A stretch of DNA of 64,000 nucleotides from Acidimicrobiales bacterium (GTDB lineage: Bacteria > Actinomycetota > Acidimicrobiia > Acidimicrobiales > MedAcidi-G1). Position numbers and translations under genes: made by a program. The notes under the pieces are model-generated. The model was not told the origin of the DNA and did not search any database. It was given only the letters and a program-made list of their open reading frames with translations. This document shows positions 27,560 to 36,997 of the stretch, piece by piece (positions within the stretch are counted from its first letter, which is position 1; every line of letters starts with the position of its first letter). The stretch is from positions 29,127 to 93,126 of the forward strand of contig JAQWOV010000003.1 in the NCBI GenBank assembly GCA_029245675.1, read 5' to 3'.

Positions 27560-29308
27560 TTACTGCTGAGATGGAAGTACACGAAGGCCGAGTTCAGTTA
27601 GGTGCTTGTCATCAATCGGGTTTGGTGCTGAAGTTAAGGGATCTGCTCCTGATTGTGTTTTTGGGTATGCGATTACTTCACGAATGTTTTCCTCGCCGGC
27701 AAGAAGAGCTGTAAGGCGATCCATGCCGAAAGCAAAGCCTGCATGTGGAGGTGCTCCGTATTTGAAAGCGTCAAGTAGGAACCCAAATTTTTCCTGAGCT
27801 TCCTCTGCTTCTATTCCTAGAAGTCCAAAGATTTTTTGTTGGATCTCTTTTTTGTGTATTCGAACACTTCCTGATCCAAGTTCCCATCCATTCAATACGA
27901 GGTCATATGCTTGGGATCTGACTTCTAAAAGTTTTCCTGCTTCAAGTAACTCAAGATCTTCTTCATGAGGCATGGTAAATGGATGATGCGCAGGCTGTGG
28001 GTTTCCTGATTCATCAACTCCTTCAAATAAAGGAAAATCTACAACCCATAAGAAATTCAATCCTCCTTCAGTGACAGGGGGGCGTCCGATTTCTAAACGA
28101 AGTAAACCCAATATGTGACGAACTAGGTGCCGCTCGTCTGCTACTAAGAAAAGTAGATCTCCTTCTTCTGCTTTCATGACTTCTCGCAGAGACGTTTGCT
28201 CCTCTTCAGTGAGGAATTTAGAGACAGGGGAATTGAGCTCCTCTTTCTCTACTCTCATCCATACCAAACCTTGAGCACCCCATTGTTTACATTTTTCTGT
28301 CAGGTCATCTAAACGGTTTCTAGATATGTCCGATCCGTTTGGTACGCGAATTCCTTTAATGCATGAAGCTTGGAATGCGCGAAACTCTGTAGAGGAAAAT
28401 ACGTCTGTTAGTTCCTCAAGTTCAAGACCGAATCTAGTATCGGGTTTGTCGCTACCAAATCGTTCTTGCGCCTCTAGCCATGACATTCTTGGAATTTCGG
28501 ATTGTTGTTCCCCAGTGATTTTTTCAGCTGCAGAAAGCACTGCATAAGAGATGAATTTCAGTACGTCTTCTTGAGTGACAAAACTTGCTTCAGCATCAAG
28601 TTGCATGAATTCAAATTGGCGATCCGCTCGAAGATCTTCGTCGCGTAAACACCGGGCGATTTGGTAGTAGCGGTCAACGCCACCGACCATGCATAGTTGT
28701 TTAAATATTTGAGGGCTTTGCGGAAGTGCATAAAAAGAACCTGGCTCTTTTCGTGATGGAACCACAAAGTCTCTTGCTCCTTCTGGGGTGCTTGCTATAA
28801 GCATCGGAGTTTCGATTTCAGTGAATCCTTGTTCTTCCATTGCGCTCCGTATTGCACTGTTGACTTTGGCGCGAGTAGCAAGATTTCTTTGCATGCGGTC
28901 TCTTCGAAGATCGACATAACGGTGCCGGAGGCGTAATACTTCGTCTATTTCAGTGCGGTCGTCTAAAGGAAAAGGTGGAGGTTCTGCTTCAGAAAGGACT
29001 ATAACTTCTTTTGCTTCTATTTCGATTTCGCCTGTTGCTAGAGACTCATTAGTGGTTTCATTTGGCCGCTGCCGAACCTCTCCTTTTATTTGTAGGACAT
29101 ATTCAGCTCTTAGGTCTTGAGCCCCGTCAACTACTACTTGCACTATTCCGCTCCGATCGCGCAAGTCAACGAAAGCTAAATGTTCACCGTGTTCACGCCG
29201 TCGACTTACCCAGCCGCAAAGAGTCACCGTGCGTCCCTGGTCTGTCAGGCGTAGGTCTCCGCACCGGTCGGTGCGCATAGTTGTTGAGTAATTGGATTTA
29301 GTAGTCAA
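27560..29308 (-). CDS. aspS: Aspartyl-tRNA synthetase (probably discriminating status unknown)
   Basis: Charges tRNA-Asp. The N-terminal OB anticodon-binding domain has TVTLCGWVSRRREHGEHLAF; the class II motif 2 is ARCLRDEDLRADRQFEFMQLD and motif 3 is GFAFGMDRLTALLAGE. The bacterial GAD insertion lies around residues 290-415. At 582 aa it is full length. The TTG start at 29308 overlaps the hisS stop; ATG at 29278 (reading MRTDRCGDLRL) is equally plausible, since homology begins there. Whether it also makes Asp-tRNA-Asn cannot be judged, because no gatCAB or asnS lies in the window. Confidence 0.97.
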   Translation of the reverse strand: MTTKSNYSTTMRTDRCGDLRLTDQGRTVTLCGWVSRRREHGEHLAFVDLRDRSGIVQVVVDGAQDLRAEYVLQIKGEVRQRPNETTNESLATGEIEIEAKEVIVLSEAEPPPFPLDDRTEIDEVLRLRHRYVDLRRDRMQRNLATRAKVNSAIRSAMEEQGFTEIETPMLIASTPEGARDFVVPSRKEPGSFYALPQSPQIFKQLCMVGGVDRYYQIARCLRDEDLRADRQFEFMQLDAEASFVTQEDVLKFISYAVLSAAEKITGEQQSEIPRMSWLEAQERFGSDKPDTRFGLELEELTDVFSSTEFRAFQASCIKGIRVPNGSDISRNRLDDLTEKCKQWGAQGLVWMRVEKEELNSPVSKFLTEEEQTSLREVMKAEEGDLLFLVADERHLVRHILGLLRLEIGRPPVTEGGLNFLWVVDFPLFEGVDESGNPQPAHHPFTMPHEEDLELLEAGKLLEVRSQAYDLVLNGWELGSGSVRIHKKEIQQKIFGLLGIEAEEAQEKFGFLLDAFKYGAPPHAGFAFGMDRLTALLAGEENIREVIAYPKTQSGADPLTSAPNPIDDKHLTELGLRVLPSQQ

Positions 29309-30564
29309 CGAAGCCTCTTTCGGAGAGTCTCTATTATGGTTTCTTTTTTTATTTCCATCTGCTCAGTGAATTCGCGTAAATCCCTCAAAGTGACAGTATC
29401 AGTCGCCAACTCCTCTTCACCTACAATTACTGCAATCAAGGCTCCGCTTTTATCAGCTGCTTTCATTTGCGCTTTCATTGAGCGGTTATCCCATGCTCTA
29501 TCTGTTTTAAATCCTGCAGATCTTAATTGATCTGTGAGTGAAACAGCGGCTAGTCCTCCCGTCGTGTCTACGACAAAAACTTCTGTCACTGACTCTGATG
29601 TTTGGAATACTCCTTCTGCCTCACAAGCCAATAAAGTCCGATCTGAACCTATGGCGAATCCAACACCTGGTGTAGGCGGGCCGCCGAGGTCTTCGGCGAG
29701 ACCGTCGTAACGGCCCCCGCCACCAACAGCATTTTGTGCAGCATCAAAACTTTCTGCAACAAACTCAAAGGCAGTTCGAACGTAGTAGTCAAGTCCACGC
29801 ACCAACTTTGAATTAACGGTGAATGGGATATCTAAGGCGTTTAAACCTTCTTGAACTAGCAAAAAATGTTTCTTTGCATCTTCAGAAAGAAAATCAATCA
29901 TGTTAGGAGCTGATGCAATCAGGTCGCGATCTTGCTCTCTATTTGAGTCAAGAACTCGTAAAGGATTTGCTTCAAGAGTTTTTTGTGATTCTTCGCTCAG
30001 ATCTTTTAAATACTTCTCAAAGTGTTGACTCAAAGTATCTATGAAACGAACACGATCATCTTTGTTGCCCAGCGAATTAACCTCAAGTTTTATCTGACTC
30101 AACCCAAGGCGCTCGTAAAAACGCCAAGCAAGTGCCATTACCTCAACATCTAAGTATGGATCTTCTGTCCCTAACGCTTCTACTCCTACTTGGCTGAATT
30201 GGCGGAATCTCCCTTTTTGGGCTCGTTCATAACGAAAATTCGGTCCGGTGTACCAAACTTTCCAAGGAATGTTGGGCCGATGTTCTGCGAATGCCCGAAC
30301 AACAGAAGCTGTTTGTTCTGGACGTAAAGCTAAATGCCTTCCACCTTTGTCTTGAAAGTCATACATCTCTTTTCTAACGACATCGGTTGCGTCACCTAAA
30401 CGTTGAAATACCTCAATGTGTTCAAACATTGGAGTAATGACTTGCGTATACCCCGCTTCTCCCACTACTGCAGAAAAAATATCAACAAGTCGTTGATGAC
30501 GCTCAGAGTCAGGCCAAAGAATATCTCTAGTTCCTTTTGGTGCTCGAAAATTTAAATCATTCAC
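29305..30564 (-). CDS. hisS: Histidyl-tRNA synthetase
   Basis: Charges tRNA-His. Motif 1 is in APKGTRDILWPDSERHQRL; motif 2 is WYTGPNFRYERAQKGRFRQFSQVG; the histidine-specific region has LVRGLDYYVRTAFEFV and GGGGRYDGLAEDLGG. The C-terminal anticodon domain starts near residue 325. The GTG start (30562-30564) lies exactly seven bases after TAACCT, with no ribosome binding site. Overlaps aspS by four bases; 45 bases separate it from relA. Confidence 0.97.
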   Translation of the reverse strand: MNDLNFRAPKGTRDILWPDSERHQRLVDIFSAVVGEAGYTQVITPMFEHIEVFQRLGDATDVVRKEMYDFQDKGGRHLALRPEQTASVVRAFAEHRPNIPWKVWYTGPNFRYERAQKGRFRQFSQVGVEALGTEDPYLDVEVMALAWRFYERLGLSQIKLEVNSLGNKDDRVRFIDTLSQHFEKYLKDLSEESQKTLEANPLRVLDSNREQDRDLIASAPNMIDFLSEDAKKHFLLVQEGLNALDIPFTVNSKLVRGLDYYVRTAFEFVAESFDAAQNAVGGGGRYDGLAEDLGGPPTPGVGFAIGSDRTLLACEAEGVFQTSESVTEVFVVDTTGGLAAVSLTDQLRSAGFKTDRAWDNRSMKAQMKAADKSGALIAVIVGEEELATDTVTLRDLREFTEQMEIKKETIIETLRKRLR

Positions 30565-30571
30565 GTTGACA

Positions 30572-30577
30572 AGGTTA
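30572..30577 (-). promoter_or_regulatory. Putative -10 element of a leaderless hisS transcript
   Basis: TAACCT on the minus strand is followed by seven bases (TGTCAAC) and the hisS GTG. The spacing places the expected transcript start on the first base of the start codon. No Shine-Dalgarno sequence is present. Confidence 0.5.
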
Positions 30578-30609
30578 CTTCGCCAGAAGGGGCTAGATGG
30601 TCTTCGTCG

Positions 30610-32832
30610 CTAAGTGTTTTGGCCAGGTACCACTCGATAAACATCATAAACAGAATGAATACCTCTCATTATCCGCATGATCGGGTCTAGATGGCTAGGG
30701 TCTCCTAATTCAAAATCAAATTTGAGGCGTGCAACTCTGTCATCTTCACTGGTAATCGTAGAAGCCCCAAGTACGTTCATTTGATGGTCAGCGAGAACAT
30801 TCACTAGATCCCGTAGCAGCAGTGGTCGATCAAGCGCTTTCACCTCTATTGAAGCAGTAAAGAATGCATCTGCTTGCTGGTCCCATTCAACATCTATTAG
30901 CCGGTCAGGTTGATCCGCAGAAAGCGATACTGCGTTCGCACAGTCAGTTCGATGTACTGTGACGCCTCGGCCACGTGTTACAAATCCCATGATTTCATCT
31001 GGTGGCACAGGAGTGCAGCATCTTGATAGTCGGACTAAAAGATCGTCTAAGCCTTCAACATGAACTCCGACTTCATCTTGTGTACGACGTTGAGGCCTAG
31101 CTCGAAGAACATTAGACGATACATTTTTTACTTGTTCAGGATCTGATGCGAGAAGTGATTTCTCTACTCTATTTACAAGCGACTTAGAAGATAAATTGCC
31201 TTCTCCAATGGCTGCGTACACGGAATCAACGTCAAAGTAATTCAGCGAAGCGGATATTTCGGAGAACACTTCACTATCAATAGTTTTCTTTATTGGCATA
31301 TTCGCTTGACGTAGTTCTTCCACAAGCTCTTCATGACCTCTATCTACTGCTTCAGCACGACGTTCCCGTGAGTACCAGTGACGAATTCTGTTTTCTGCCC
31401 GATGGCTAACTACGAATTTCAACCAATCTCGAGAAGGTCCTGCTCCTGGTTGCTTTGAAGTAATTATCTCAACGATGGAGCCAGAGTTGAGTCTGGTTTC
31501 AAGAGGGACTAAACGTCCATCCACTCTTGCCCCTACACAGGCATGACCTACTTCTGTATGGATCGCATAAGCGAAGTCAACCGTTGTTGCTCCGATCGGT
31601 AATGCTACGACTTTTCCTTTAGGACTAAACAGGAAAATCTCATCTTGCTCAAGATCCATTTTAAGATTTTCCATGAAGGTATTCGGGTCAGTGGTCTCTT
31701 CTTGCCATTCAACTATCCGACTTAACCAGGCCATTTCATCTGCAGGAGCAACACCTTTATAGTCCCAATGGGCAGCGACGCCGTATTCCGCTCGACGGTG
31801 CATGTCATATGTGCGAATTTGAAATTCAACTTGTTTTCCTTGAGGCCCGATCACCGTGGTGTGTAGTGATTGGTAAAGGTTGAATTTCGGCATAGCCACA
31901 TAGTCCTTAAAGCGGCCTTGTACTGGTTTCCATACTGCGTGAATTGAACCGAGAGCCGCATAGCAATCTCTTACATTTTCTACTAAGACTCTTATACCCA
32001 CTAAGTCATGTATCTCTTCGAATGACCGCCCTTTTACGATCATTTTTTCGTAGATGCTCCATAGATGTTTTGGTCGACCGCCAACCTCTGCTTTTATACC
32101 CAATTCCTCAAACCGGCTTTCAACTTCTCCCACCATTTGTGTTAGGTAAAGATCTCGCTCGGGTGCTTGGTTGTAAACCATTTGATCAATTTCGCTATAG
32201 CGCTTTGGGTAGAGAGTTGCTAGCGATAAATCTTCTAATTGGACTTTTACTTCCTCCATGCCTAAGCGAAGTGCGAGTGGAGCGTATATATCTAAAGTCT
32301 CACGTGCTGTTCGTTCTTGTTTGAATTCAGGTAAAGCAGCTAGCGTCCGCATGTTGTGGAGCCTGTCGGCTAATTTAATAATCAGCACTCGAAGATCTTT
32401 TGCTAATGCAACTAGCATTTTTCTCATACTTGCTGCTTGTTGATCTTCTTTAGAGTCAAAATTAAGACGATCTAATTTTGTGACCCCATCTACTATGAGA
32501 GCTACTTCTGAACCGAACTCTTCTTCTAAATAAGAAAGTTCTATTTTGGTATCTTCTACGGCATCGTGAAGTAGAGCAGCTGCAATTGTGACTTCATCAA
32601 GTCCTTGTCTTGCCACTATGGTTGCCACCGCCATTGGGTGATGAATATAAGGCTCTCCTGATTTTCTCATTTGCCCTTCGTGTGCTTTGAGGGCTAGCTG
32701 ATACGCCTTTTCAATGAGTTTTGGTTCTTGATTTGGATGATGGTCATGAAAGACAGTTAGCAAAGTTGAAGTTTCGGAGACCTCATTTTGGGGACGTCTG
32801 CGCCAAGGAAGGACACGATGAACAGCTACCAT
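30610..32832 (-). CDS. relA: RelA/SpoT-type bifunctional (p)ppGpp synthetase/hydrolase
   Basis: Makes and degrades the stringent-response alarmone. The N-terminal HD hydrolase has IHHPMAVATIV and the metal-binding HDAVEDT (residues 89-95). The synthetase domain has YEKMIVKGRSFEEIHDLVGIRV and MPKFNLYQSLHTTVIGPQG, and EFQIRTYDMHRRAEYGVAAHW follows. A TGS domain (IFLFSPKGKVVALPIGATTVDFAYAIH, spoken in parts) and a C-terminal ACT domain complete the 740-aa protein. Both active sites appear intact. GGAG lies eight bases before the ATG. In many actinobacteria apt lies between secF and relA; here only 65 bases do. Confidence 0.96.
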   Translation of the reverse strand: MVAVHRVLPWRRRPQNEVSETSTLLTVFHDHHPNQEPKLIEKAYQLALKAHEGQMRKSGEPYIHHPMAVATIVARQGLDEVTIAAALLHDAVEDTKIELSYLEEEFGSEVALIVDGVTKLDRLNFDSKEDQQAASMRKMLVALAKDLRVLIIKLADRLHNMRTLAALPEFKQERTARETLDIYAPLALRLGMEEVKVQLEDLSLATLYPKRYSEIDQMVYNQAPERDLYLTQMVGEVESRFEELGIKAEVGGRPKHLWSIYEKMIVKGRSFEEIHDLVGIRVLVENVRDCYAALGSIHAVWKPVQGRFKDYVAMPKFNLYQSLHTTVIGPQGKQVEFQIRTYDMHRRAEYGVAAHWDYKGVAPADEMAWLSRIVEWQEETTDPNTFMENLKMDLEQDEIFLFSPKGKVVALPIGATTVDFAYAIHTEVGHACVGARVDGRLVPLETRLNSGSIVEIITSKQPGAGPSRDWLKFVVSHRAENRIRHWYSRERRAEAVDRGHEELVEELRQANMPIKKTIDSEVFSEISASLNYFDVDSVYAAIGEGNLSSKSLVNRVEKSLLASDPEQVKNVSSNVLRARPQRRTQDEVGVHVEGLDDLLVRLSRCCTPVPPDEIMGFVTRGRGVTVHRTDCANAVSLSADQPDRLIDVEWDQQADAFFTASIEVKALDRPLLLRDLVNVLADHQMNVLGASTITSEDDRVARLKFDFELGDPSHLDPIMRIMRGIHSVYDVYRVVPGQNT

Positions 32833-32897
32833 TTAGCATTCTCCAAACTTGGCATCCATAGCACCACGGTATCTGCCTTTAACCTGACTTGGAATCC

Positions 32898-33998
32898 TTA
32901 TCGTCGCCGTTTCTTTCTTGGACGTGGAGGAGCCCCTCCTGCTGAACGTTGTACCTGAGTTGGTTTTCCTCGAGCTGGACCACTAGTTCGGTCGCTAGAT
33001 CGAGTGTCAAGTTGAACTGCGTCTTTTGGATCAATACTTCGAGTGGAATTTTTGTCTAGGTCTTTTCTTGATATTTTTTCCTCAATCTCTCTCCATCTGG
33101 GTTCTCTAGTCTTCAATATGGAAACCAAGGAAGATGCGATAAATAAAGAAGAATATGACCCCACTATTATTCCAACTAATAAAGCGACTGCGAATTCTTG
33201 AAGTGTGGCTGCACCAAGTAAAAGAGAGCCGATTAAGAGGAGAGAAATAATAGGCATAGCAGAAGTGATGCTTGTATTGATGGAGCGCATAGTCACTCTG
33301 TTCAGAGCAAGATTCATTAGTTCGGTATATCGGTAGCGATCAGTAGCTCCTAATCGTCCAACGATTTCTCTAACTTTGTCGTAAACAACGATTGTGTCAT
33401 AAAGCGAATACCCCATAATCGTAAGGAAGGCAATAATGGTTGCTGGCGTAATCTCTAGTTGAAGTATTGAGTAAATTCCGACGCTTATCAAAATGTCATG
33501 ACTCACCGCCAATAACGCTCCTAAAGCCATTTTCCACTCAAGTCGTACTGTTATATAGATCGCTACAACGGCAAAAAAGGTCACCAACGCTCGGATTGCC
33601 TTGCTGGTGACTTCGCTTCCCCAGGTTGGCCCAACTTGCTCAAATGTTTCGACCTGTCCTAACTCGGTGTTTAGAAAGTCTCGGATCTCTGACGTTTGAC
33701 TGGGGTCTGAAATGTCAGATCTAATTCTCAGAACTTCTTCGTCTACTATTTGAATCCGTGCATCTTCTAAGCCAACAGAAGAAACGACCTCTCGTGCTTC
33801 TGCGACAGACGTTCCGGCAGATCTGACTTCATAAGACGTTCCCCCTTCAAAATCTATTCCAAGGTTTAAACCTCTTACAAAGAAAGAAGAGATGCTTGCT
33901 ACCACTAGGACTGCAGAAATAAGAACAGCCCTTCTCCACCATCGCGGGTAATCAATTGGTGTTTCTCCTGCATACAAAAGGCGAAGTGATCGGATCAT
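32898..33998 (-). CDS. secF: Protein-export membrane protein SecF
   Basis: Partner of SecD, using the proton gradient to aid translocation through SecYEG. Six membrane helices are predicted: one at about 27-46, then a periplasmic loop, and a cluster of five from about residue 140 to 285 with the family motif FLTIMGYSLYDTIVVYDKVRE. LGIDFEGGTSYEV is the typical N-terminal signature. The C-terminus is a basic, Pro/Arg-rich cytoplasmic tail (about 300-366). It overlaps secD by four bases. Confidence 0.96.
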   Translation of the reverse strand: MIRSLRLLYAGETPIDYPRWWRRAVLISAVLVVASISSFFVRGLNLGIDFEGGTSYEVRSAGTSVAEAREVVSSVGLEDARIQIVDEEVLRIRSDISDPSQTSEIRDFLNTELGQVETFEQVGPTWGSEVTSKAIRALVTFFAVVAIYITVRLEWKMALGALLAVSHDILISVGIYSILQLEITPATIIAFLTIMGYSLYDTIVVYDKVREIVGRLGATDRYRYTELMNLALNRVTMRSINTSITSAMPIISLLLIGSLLLGAATLQEFAVALLVGIIVGSYSSLFIASSLVSILKTREPRWREIEEKISRKDLDKNSTRSIDPKDAVQLDTRSSDRTSGPARGKPTQVQRSAGGAPPRPRKKRRR

Positions 33999-35500
33999 TT
34001 TTCGCCTCCAACCAATTCCACTGAACCAATAGCCGGGAGTCCAAAACGTTCTGGCTTAGTTGCAAATAACTTTGTTTTAGAGAGAAGTTTGATGGCGGGC
34101 CCCATAAAGAAATATGTTGCTAGAAGATCAAGAATTGTCGCTAGTCCTAGGTAAAGAGCGAAACCTCTTACTGCTCCAACGGTGAGCCACCATAGAAGCC
34201 CCGCTCCTATGAGTGAGGCTGTATTGGCTTTCACTATCGTTGAGTATGCAGGTTTGAAAGCGCGATCTACGGCAGAGCGGGCAGTTCGCCCATCACGAAT
34301 ATCTTCCTTTAAGTGCTCGAAATAAACGACATTGGAATCCACTGAGACTCCTATCGCGACAATGATTCCCGTGATACCCGCCAGAGTAAGAGCAAGACCT
34401 GATTGGGTTCCTAGATGGGAAATAATTGCCCACAACAATGATCCTGAAATTGCAAGGCTTAGTAAAGCTACAAGGCCTAAAAGGCGATAGTAAAGAAGAA
34501 TGAAAATGGCTACGGCTGCTAACCCAATTAGACCTGCGATTACTCCTGCTTCTAGAGAATCTTCCCCAATGGTGGCTGACACTAATTGAGTGTTTTCTGC
34601 AACTAACTCAATGGGAAGAGCTCCATACCGTAAAGCTAAAGCTGCGTCTTCAGCTTCCTGCTTCTCATAGGCACCTGAAATTAAAATTGCATCTTTTTCA
34701 AATGCGGGAGCATTAATTACTGGTGCGGTTATTACTTGGCTGTCAAGAACTAAAGCTACCTGCCCTCTGTTGCTCCCTGCTTGCACGGGACAGAAAATTG
34801 AGCCGGTGAAGCATTCAGAAGCTATTGCATTGAAGGCCCCGATTCCTTGATCTCCCTCTTTCATTGTTACAGATATGCCCCATTCGAAGTTAACAAAATC
34901 TGCATCGGCTCCACTTAATCCATCTCCGGTGAGGATTGAAGGGCCTAGTAGCAATCGTCGTCCAAAGATTCCTCCTGGTGCTTGGTCATCAGTAAGAATC
35001 ACAAAATGCTCAGCCTTGTCTTCTTCTGGTGGTGTTATTCCATCTCGCCCTGTGGCAGGAATGACTTCCCCATTTAGTACCGGCGCACAAGAGACTGGAG
35101 CAGCACCCAATTCGCCACTGGCAACAACTGGTTCTACTTCTTCGATAATCGAAGGCAGGGTGTCACAAACCGGGCGGAATCTAAGCTCGGCAGTGGTCCC
35201 GACTAGCTCCAAAGCTCTTCCTTGATCGTCAACCCCTGGCAATGAAACCATGACGCCTTGCTCGGTTCTTGAAATCTCCGGCTCAGCTACACCTAAACCA
35301 TCAACTCTTGCGCGAATTATTTCAACTGCCTGATCGAGCATTTCGTCGTCAGCCGGCTCAACTGCGGTCAACCTTACGGAAACTCCACCTTGTAAATCGA
35401 GACCGAGAAGAGGTTTATTTCCCCACAACGCTGTAAGTAACACTGAAGTAAGAGTTAATAAAACTATTCCTACGAAGAAGAAGGTCTGGCGACGCTGCAT
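33995..35500 (-). CDS. secD: Protein translocase subunit SecD
   Basis: Periplasmic/extracellular P1 domain protein of the Sec holotranslocon. First helix about 7-25, then GLDLQGGVSVRLTAV, a long extracytoplasmic region (about 35-310) and five membrane helices with AGITGIIVAIGVSVDSNVVYFEHLKED, containing the Asp of the RND-type family. 501 aa is normal for actinobacteria. It follows yajC after seven bases and overlaps secF. Confidence 0.96.
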   Translation of the reverse strand: MQRRQTFFFVGIVLLTLTSVLLTALWGNKPLLGLDLQGGVSVRLTAVEPADDEMLDQAVEIIRARVDGLGVAEPEISRTEQGVMVSLPGVDDQGRALELVGTTAELRFRPVCDTLPSIIEEVEPVVASGELGAAPVSCAPVLNGEVIPATGRDGITPPEEDKAEHFVILTDDQAPGGIFGRRLLLGPSILTGDGLSGADADFVNFEWGISVTMKEGDQGIGAFNAIASECFTGSIFCPVQAGSNRGQVALVLDSQVITAPVINAPAFEKDAILISGAYEKQEAEDAALALRYGALPIELVAENTQLVSATIGEDSLEAGVIAGLIGLAAVAIFILLYYRLLGLVALLSLAISGSLLWAIISHLGTQSGLALTLAGITGIIVAIGVSVDSNVVYFEHLKEDIRDGRTARSAVDRAFKPAYSTIVKANTASLIGAGLLWWLTVGAVRGFALYLGLATILDLLATYFFMGPAIKLLSKTKLFATKPERFGLPAIGSVELVGGEK

Positions 35501-35507
35501 AAATTAA

Positions 35508-35807
35508 TTACTCAATCGGAGAGTCTTCTTCTGGTATCTCTGATTCTACTGCTTCTGTTGGAGGATTAAATCTTTGGTCAATAGCACCCTTAAGAACTTT
35601 AAGTTCTAAATCTCCGGCGACCTCTAACCAAACCACGTCGCCTTCTACTTCACGAACTACCCCAAAGATTCCTGAATTGAGAACGACTTCGTCTCCGGCT
35701 TTGACCGACTCGATCAGAGCTCTCTGTAACTTCATCTTTTTTTGTTGAGGTCGGATCATAAGGAAGTACATGACTCCGAAAATAATTATTAAGGGGAGAA
35801 AACTCAT
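35508..35807 (-). CDS. yajC: Preprotein translocase accessory subunit YajC
   Basis: Single-pass membrane protein that copurifies with SecDF. The N-terminal helix (about 3-19, PLIIIFGVMYFLMI) is followed by RPQQKKMKLQRALIESVKAG and DEVVLNSGIFGVVREVEGD, the YajC signature. The 99-aa length is typical, and the C-terminus is acidic. It is first in the yajC-secD-secF set; tgt ends 78 bases upstream, the only notable gap here. Confidence 0.93.
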   Translation of the reverse strand: MSFLPLIIIFGVMYFLMIRPQQKKMKLQRALIESVKAGDEVVLNSGIFGVVREVEGDVVWLEVAGDLELKVLKGAIDQRFNPPTEAVESEIPEEDSPIE

Positions 35808-35885
35808 TTTGATTTCTTTCTTTTAACTAATGAGGACTTTGAAAGCCTACGGCGATAGTTACTATTTCTACTCTAATTTTAGAAG

Positions 35886-36995
35886 TCAACCCCATATTTC
35901 CAGAGTTTGTTTATGAAATTCTTCGAATTCACCATCAGCTATTGATTTTCTTAGTCTGGAAACAAAATCAAACATCCACGCCAAGTTATGCAAAGTAAGT
36001 ATTCTCGGTGCCGTCGGTTCGCCAGTGACTAGAAGGTGACGTAAGTAACTTCGGCTCCAACTTGACGCAGGACTGTTTTCAAAAGTGGGGTCTAACGGTT
36101 GATCATCACCAATGAAGCGAGCGTTACTAAGGTTGATGCGTCCTGCAGAAGTCAACACGGTTCCGTGTCGTGCTAGTCGAGTAGGTAGGACACAGTCAAA
36201 CATGTCCACTCCTCGTGCAACTACTTCAACTATTCCGACTGGATCTCCTAATCCCATGAAATAACGTGGTTGGTCTTCTGGTAAAAGATCTGTGACTACA
36301 TCTACTGGCTCCAGCATTTCAGATCTTCCTTCCCCTACGCTCAAACCTCCTATGGCGTAGCCGTCAAATCCCACTTCTAAGGTTTTTTCAGTGCTTTCAA
36401 TTCGCAACGAGGTATCAGTGCCGCCTTGAACAATCCCAAACTGGCTTTGCATTTCATTCGCTGTTGGATGGGTCAGGAAAGCTGCCCGAGCGCGCTCTGC
36501 CCATAAAGCTGTTCTATCTACTGCATCTTTGAGGACGTTTCTTTCTGCAGGGAGAGCAGAGCAAACGTCTAGAACCATTTGTATGTCCGCTCCTAAATCT
36601 GCCTGTATGGAACTTGCAGACTCTGGTGTCAGGTGATGCGACGAGCCATCATAGATTGAGCGAAAAGTTGCTCCTTCATCTTCAACTTTGGGTTTCAGAG
36701 AAAAAATTTGATACCCACCTGAATCTGTGAGAGTTAGTCCGTCCCAGTTTGCAAATTTTCCAAGTCCACCATGTTTTTTAATGAGGTCTGCTCCTGGTCG
36801 AAGCATCAGATGATATGTATTTCCAAGAATTACTTCAGCATTTAAATCTTTCATATCGAGAGAAGATAAATGCTTTACTGCACCACGGGTTCCAACAGGC
36901 ATGAAACACGGGGTTTGAAATTTTCCGTTAGCGAGAGTAACTTCACTCAGCCTCGCTTTTCCATCTTTTGCGGTGATCTCAGAAAGAGCCTTCAT
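35886..36995 (-). CDS. tgt: tRNA-guanine transglycosylase lacking the zinc cysteines
   Basis: Exchanges guanine-34 of certain tRNAs for preQ1 on the way to queuosine. Substrate residues are intact: LTLTDSGGYQIFSL, GIVQGGTD, YAIGGLSVGEGRSEM and the nucleophile Asp in VDMFDCVLPTRLARHG. The zinc loop aligns without gaps to the usual C-x-C-x-x-C but reads F305, N307 and A310 (PLDPTFENSPASSWSRSYL); only the later His in LTLHNLAW remains. The enzyme thus appears zinc-free. It overlaps almost directly with queA (two bases apart), supporting a real role in queuosine synthesis. Confidence 0.93.
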   Translation of the reverse strand: MKALSEITAKDGKARLSEVTLANGKFQTPCFMPVGTRGAVKHLSSLDMKDLNAEVILGNTYHLMLRPGADLIKKHGGLGKFANWDGLTLTDSGGYQIFSLKPKVEDEGATFRSIYDGSSHHLTPESASSIQADLGADIQMVLDVCSALPAERNVLKDAVDRTALWAERARAAFLTHPTANEMQSQFGIVQGGTDTSLRIESTEKTLEVGFDGYAIGGLSVGEGRSEMLEPVDVVTDLLPEDQPRYFMGLGDPVGIVEVVARGVDMFDCVLPTRLARHGTVLTSAGRINLSNARFIGDDQPLDPTFENSPASSWSRSYLRHLLVTGEPTAPRILTLHNLAWMFDFVSRLRKSIADGEFEEFHKQTLEIWG

Positions 36996-36997
36996 AT

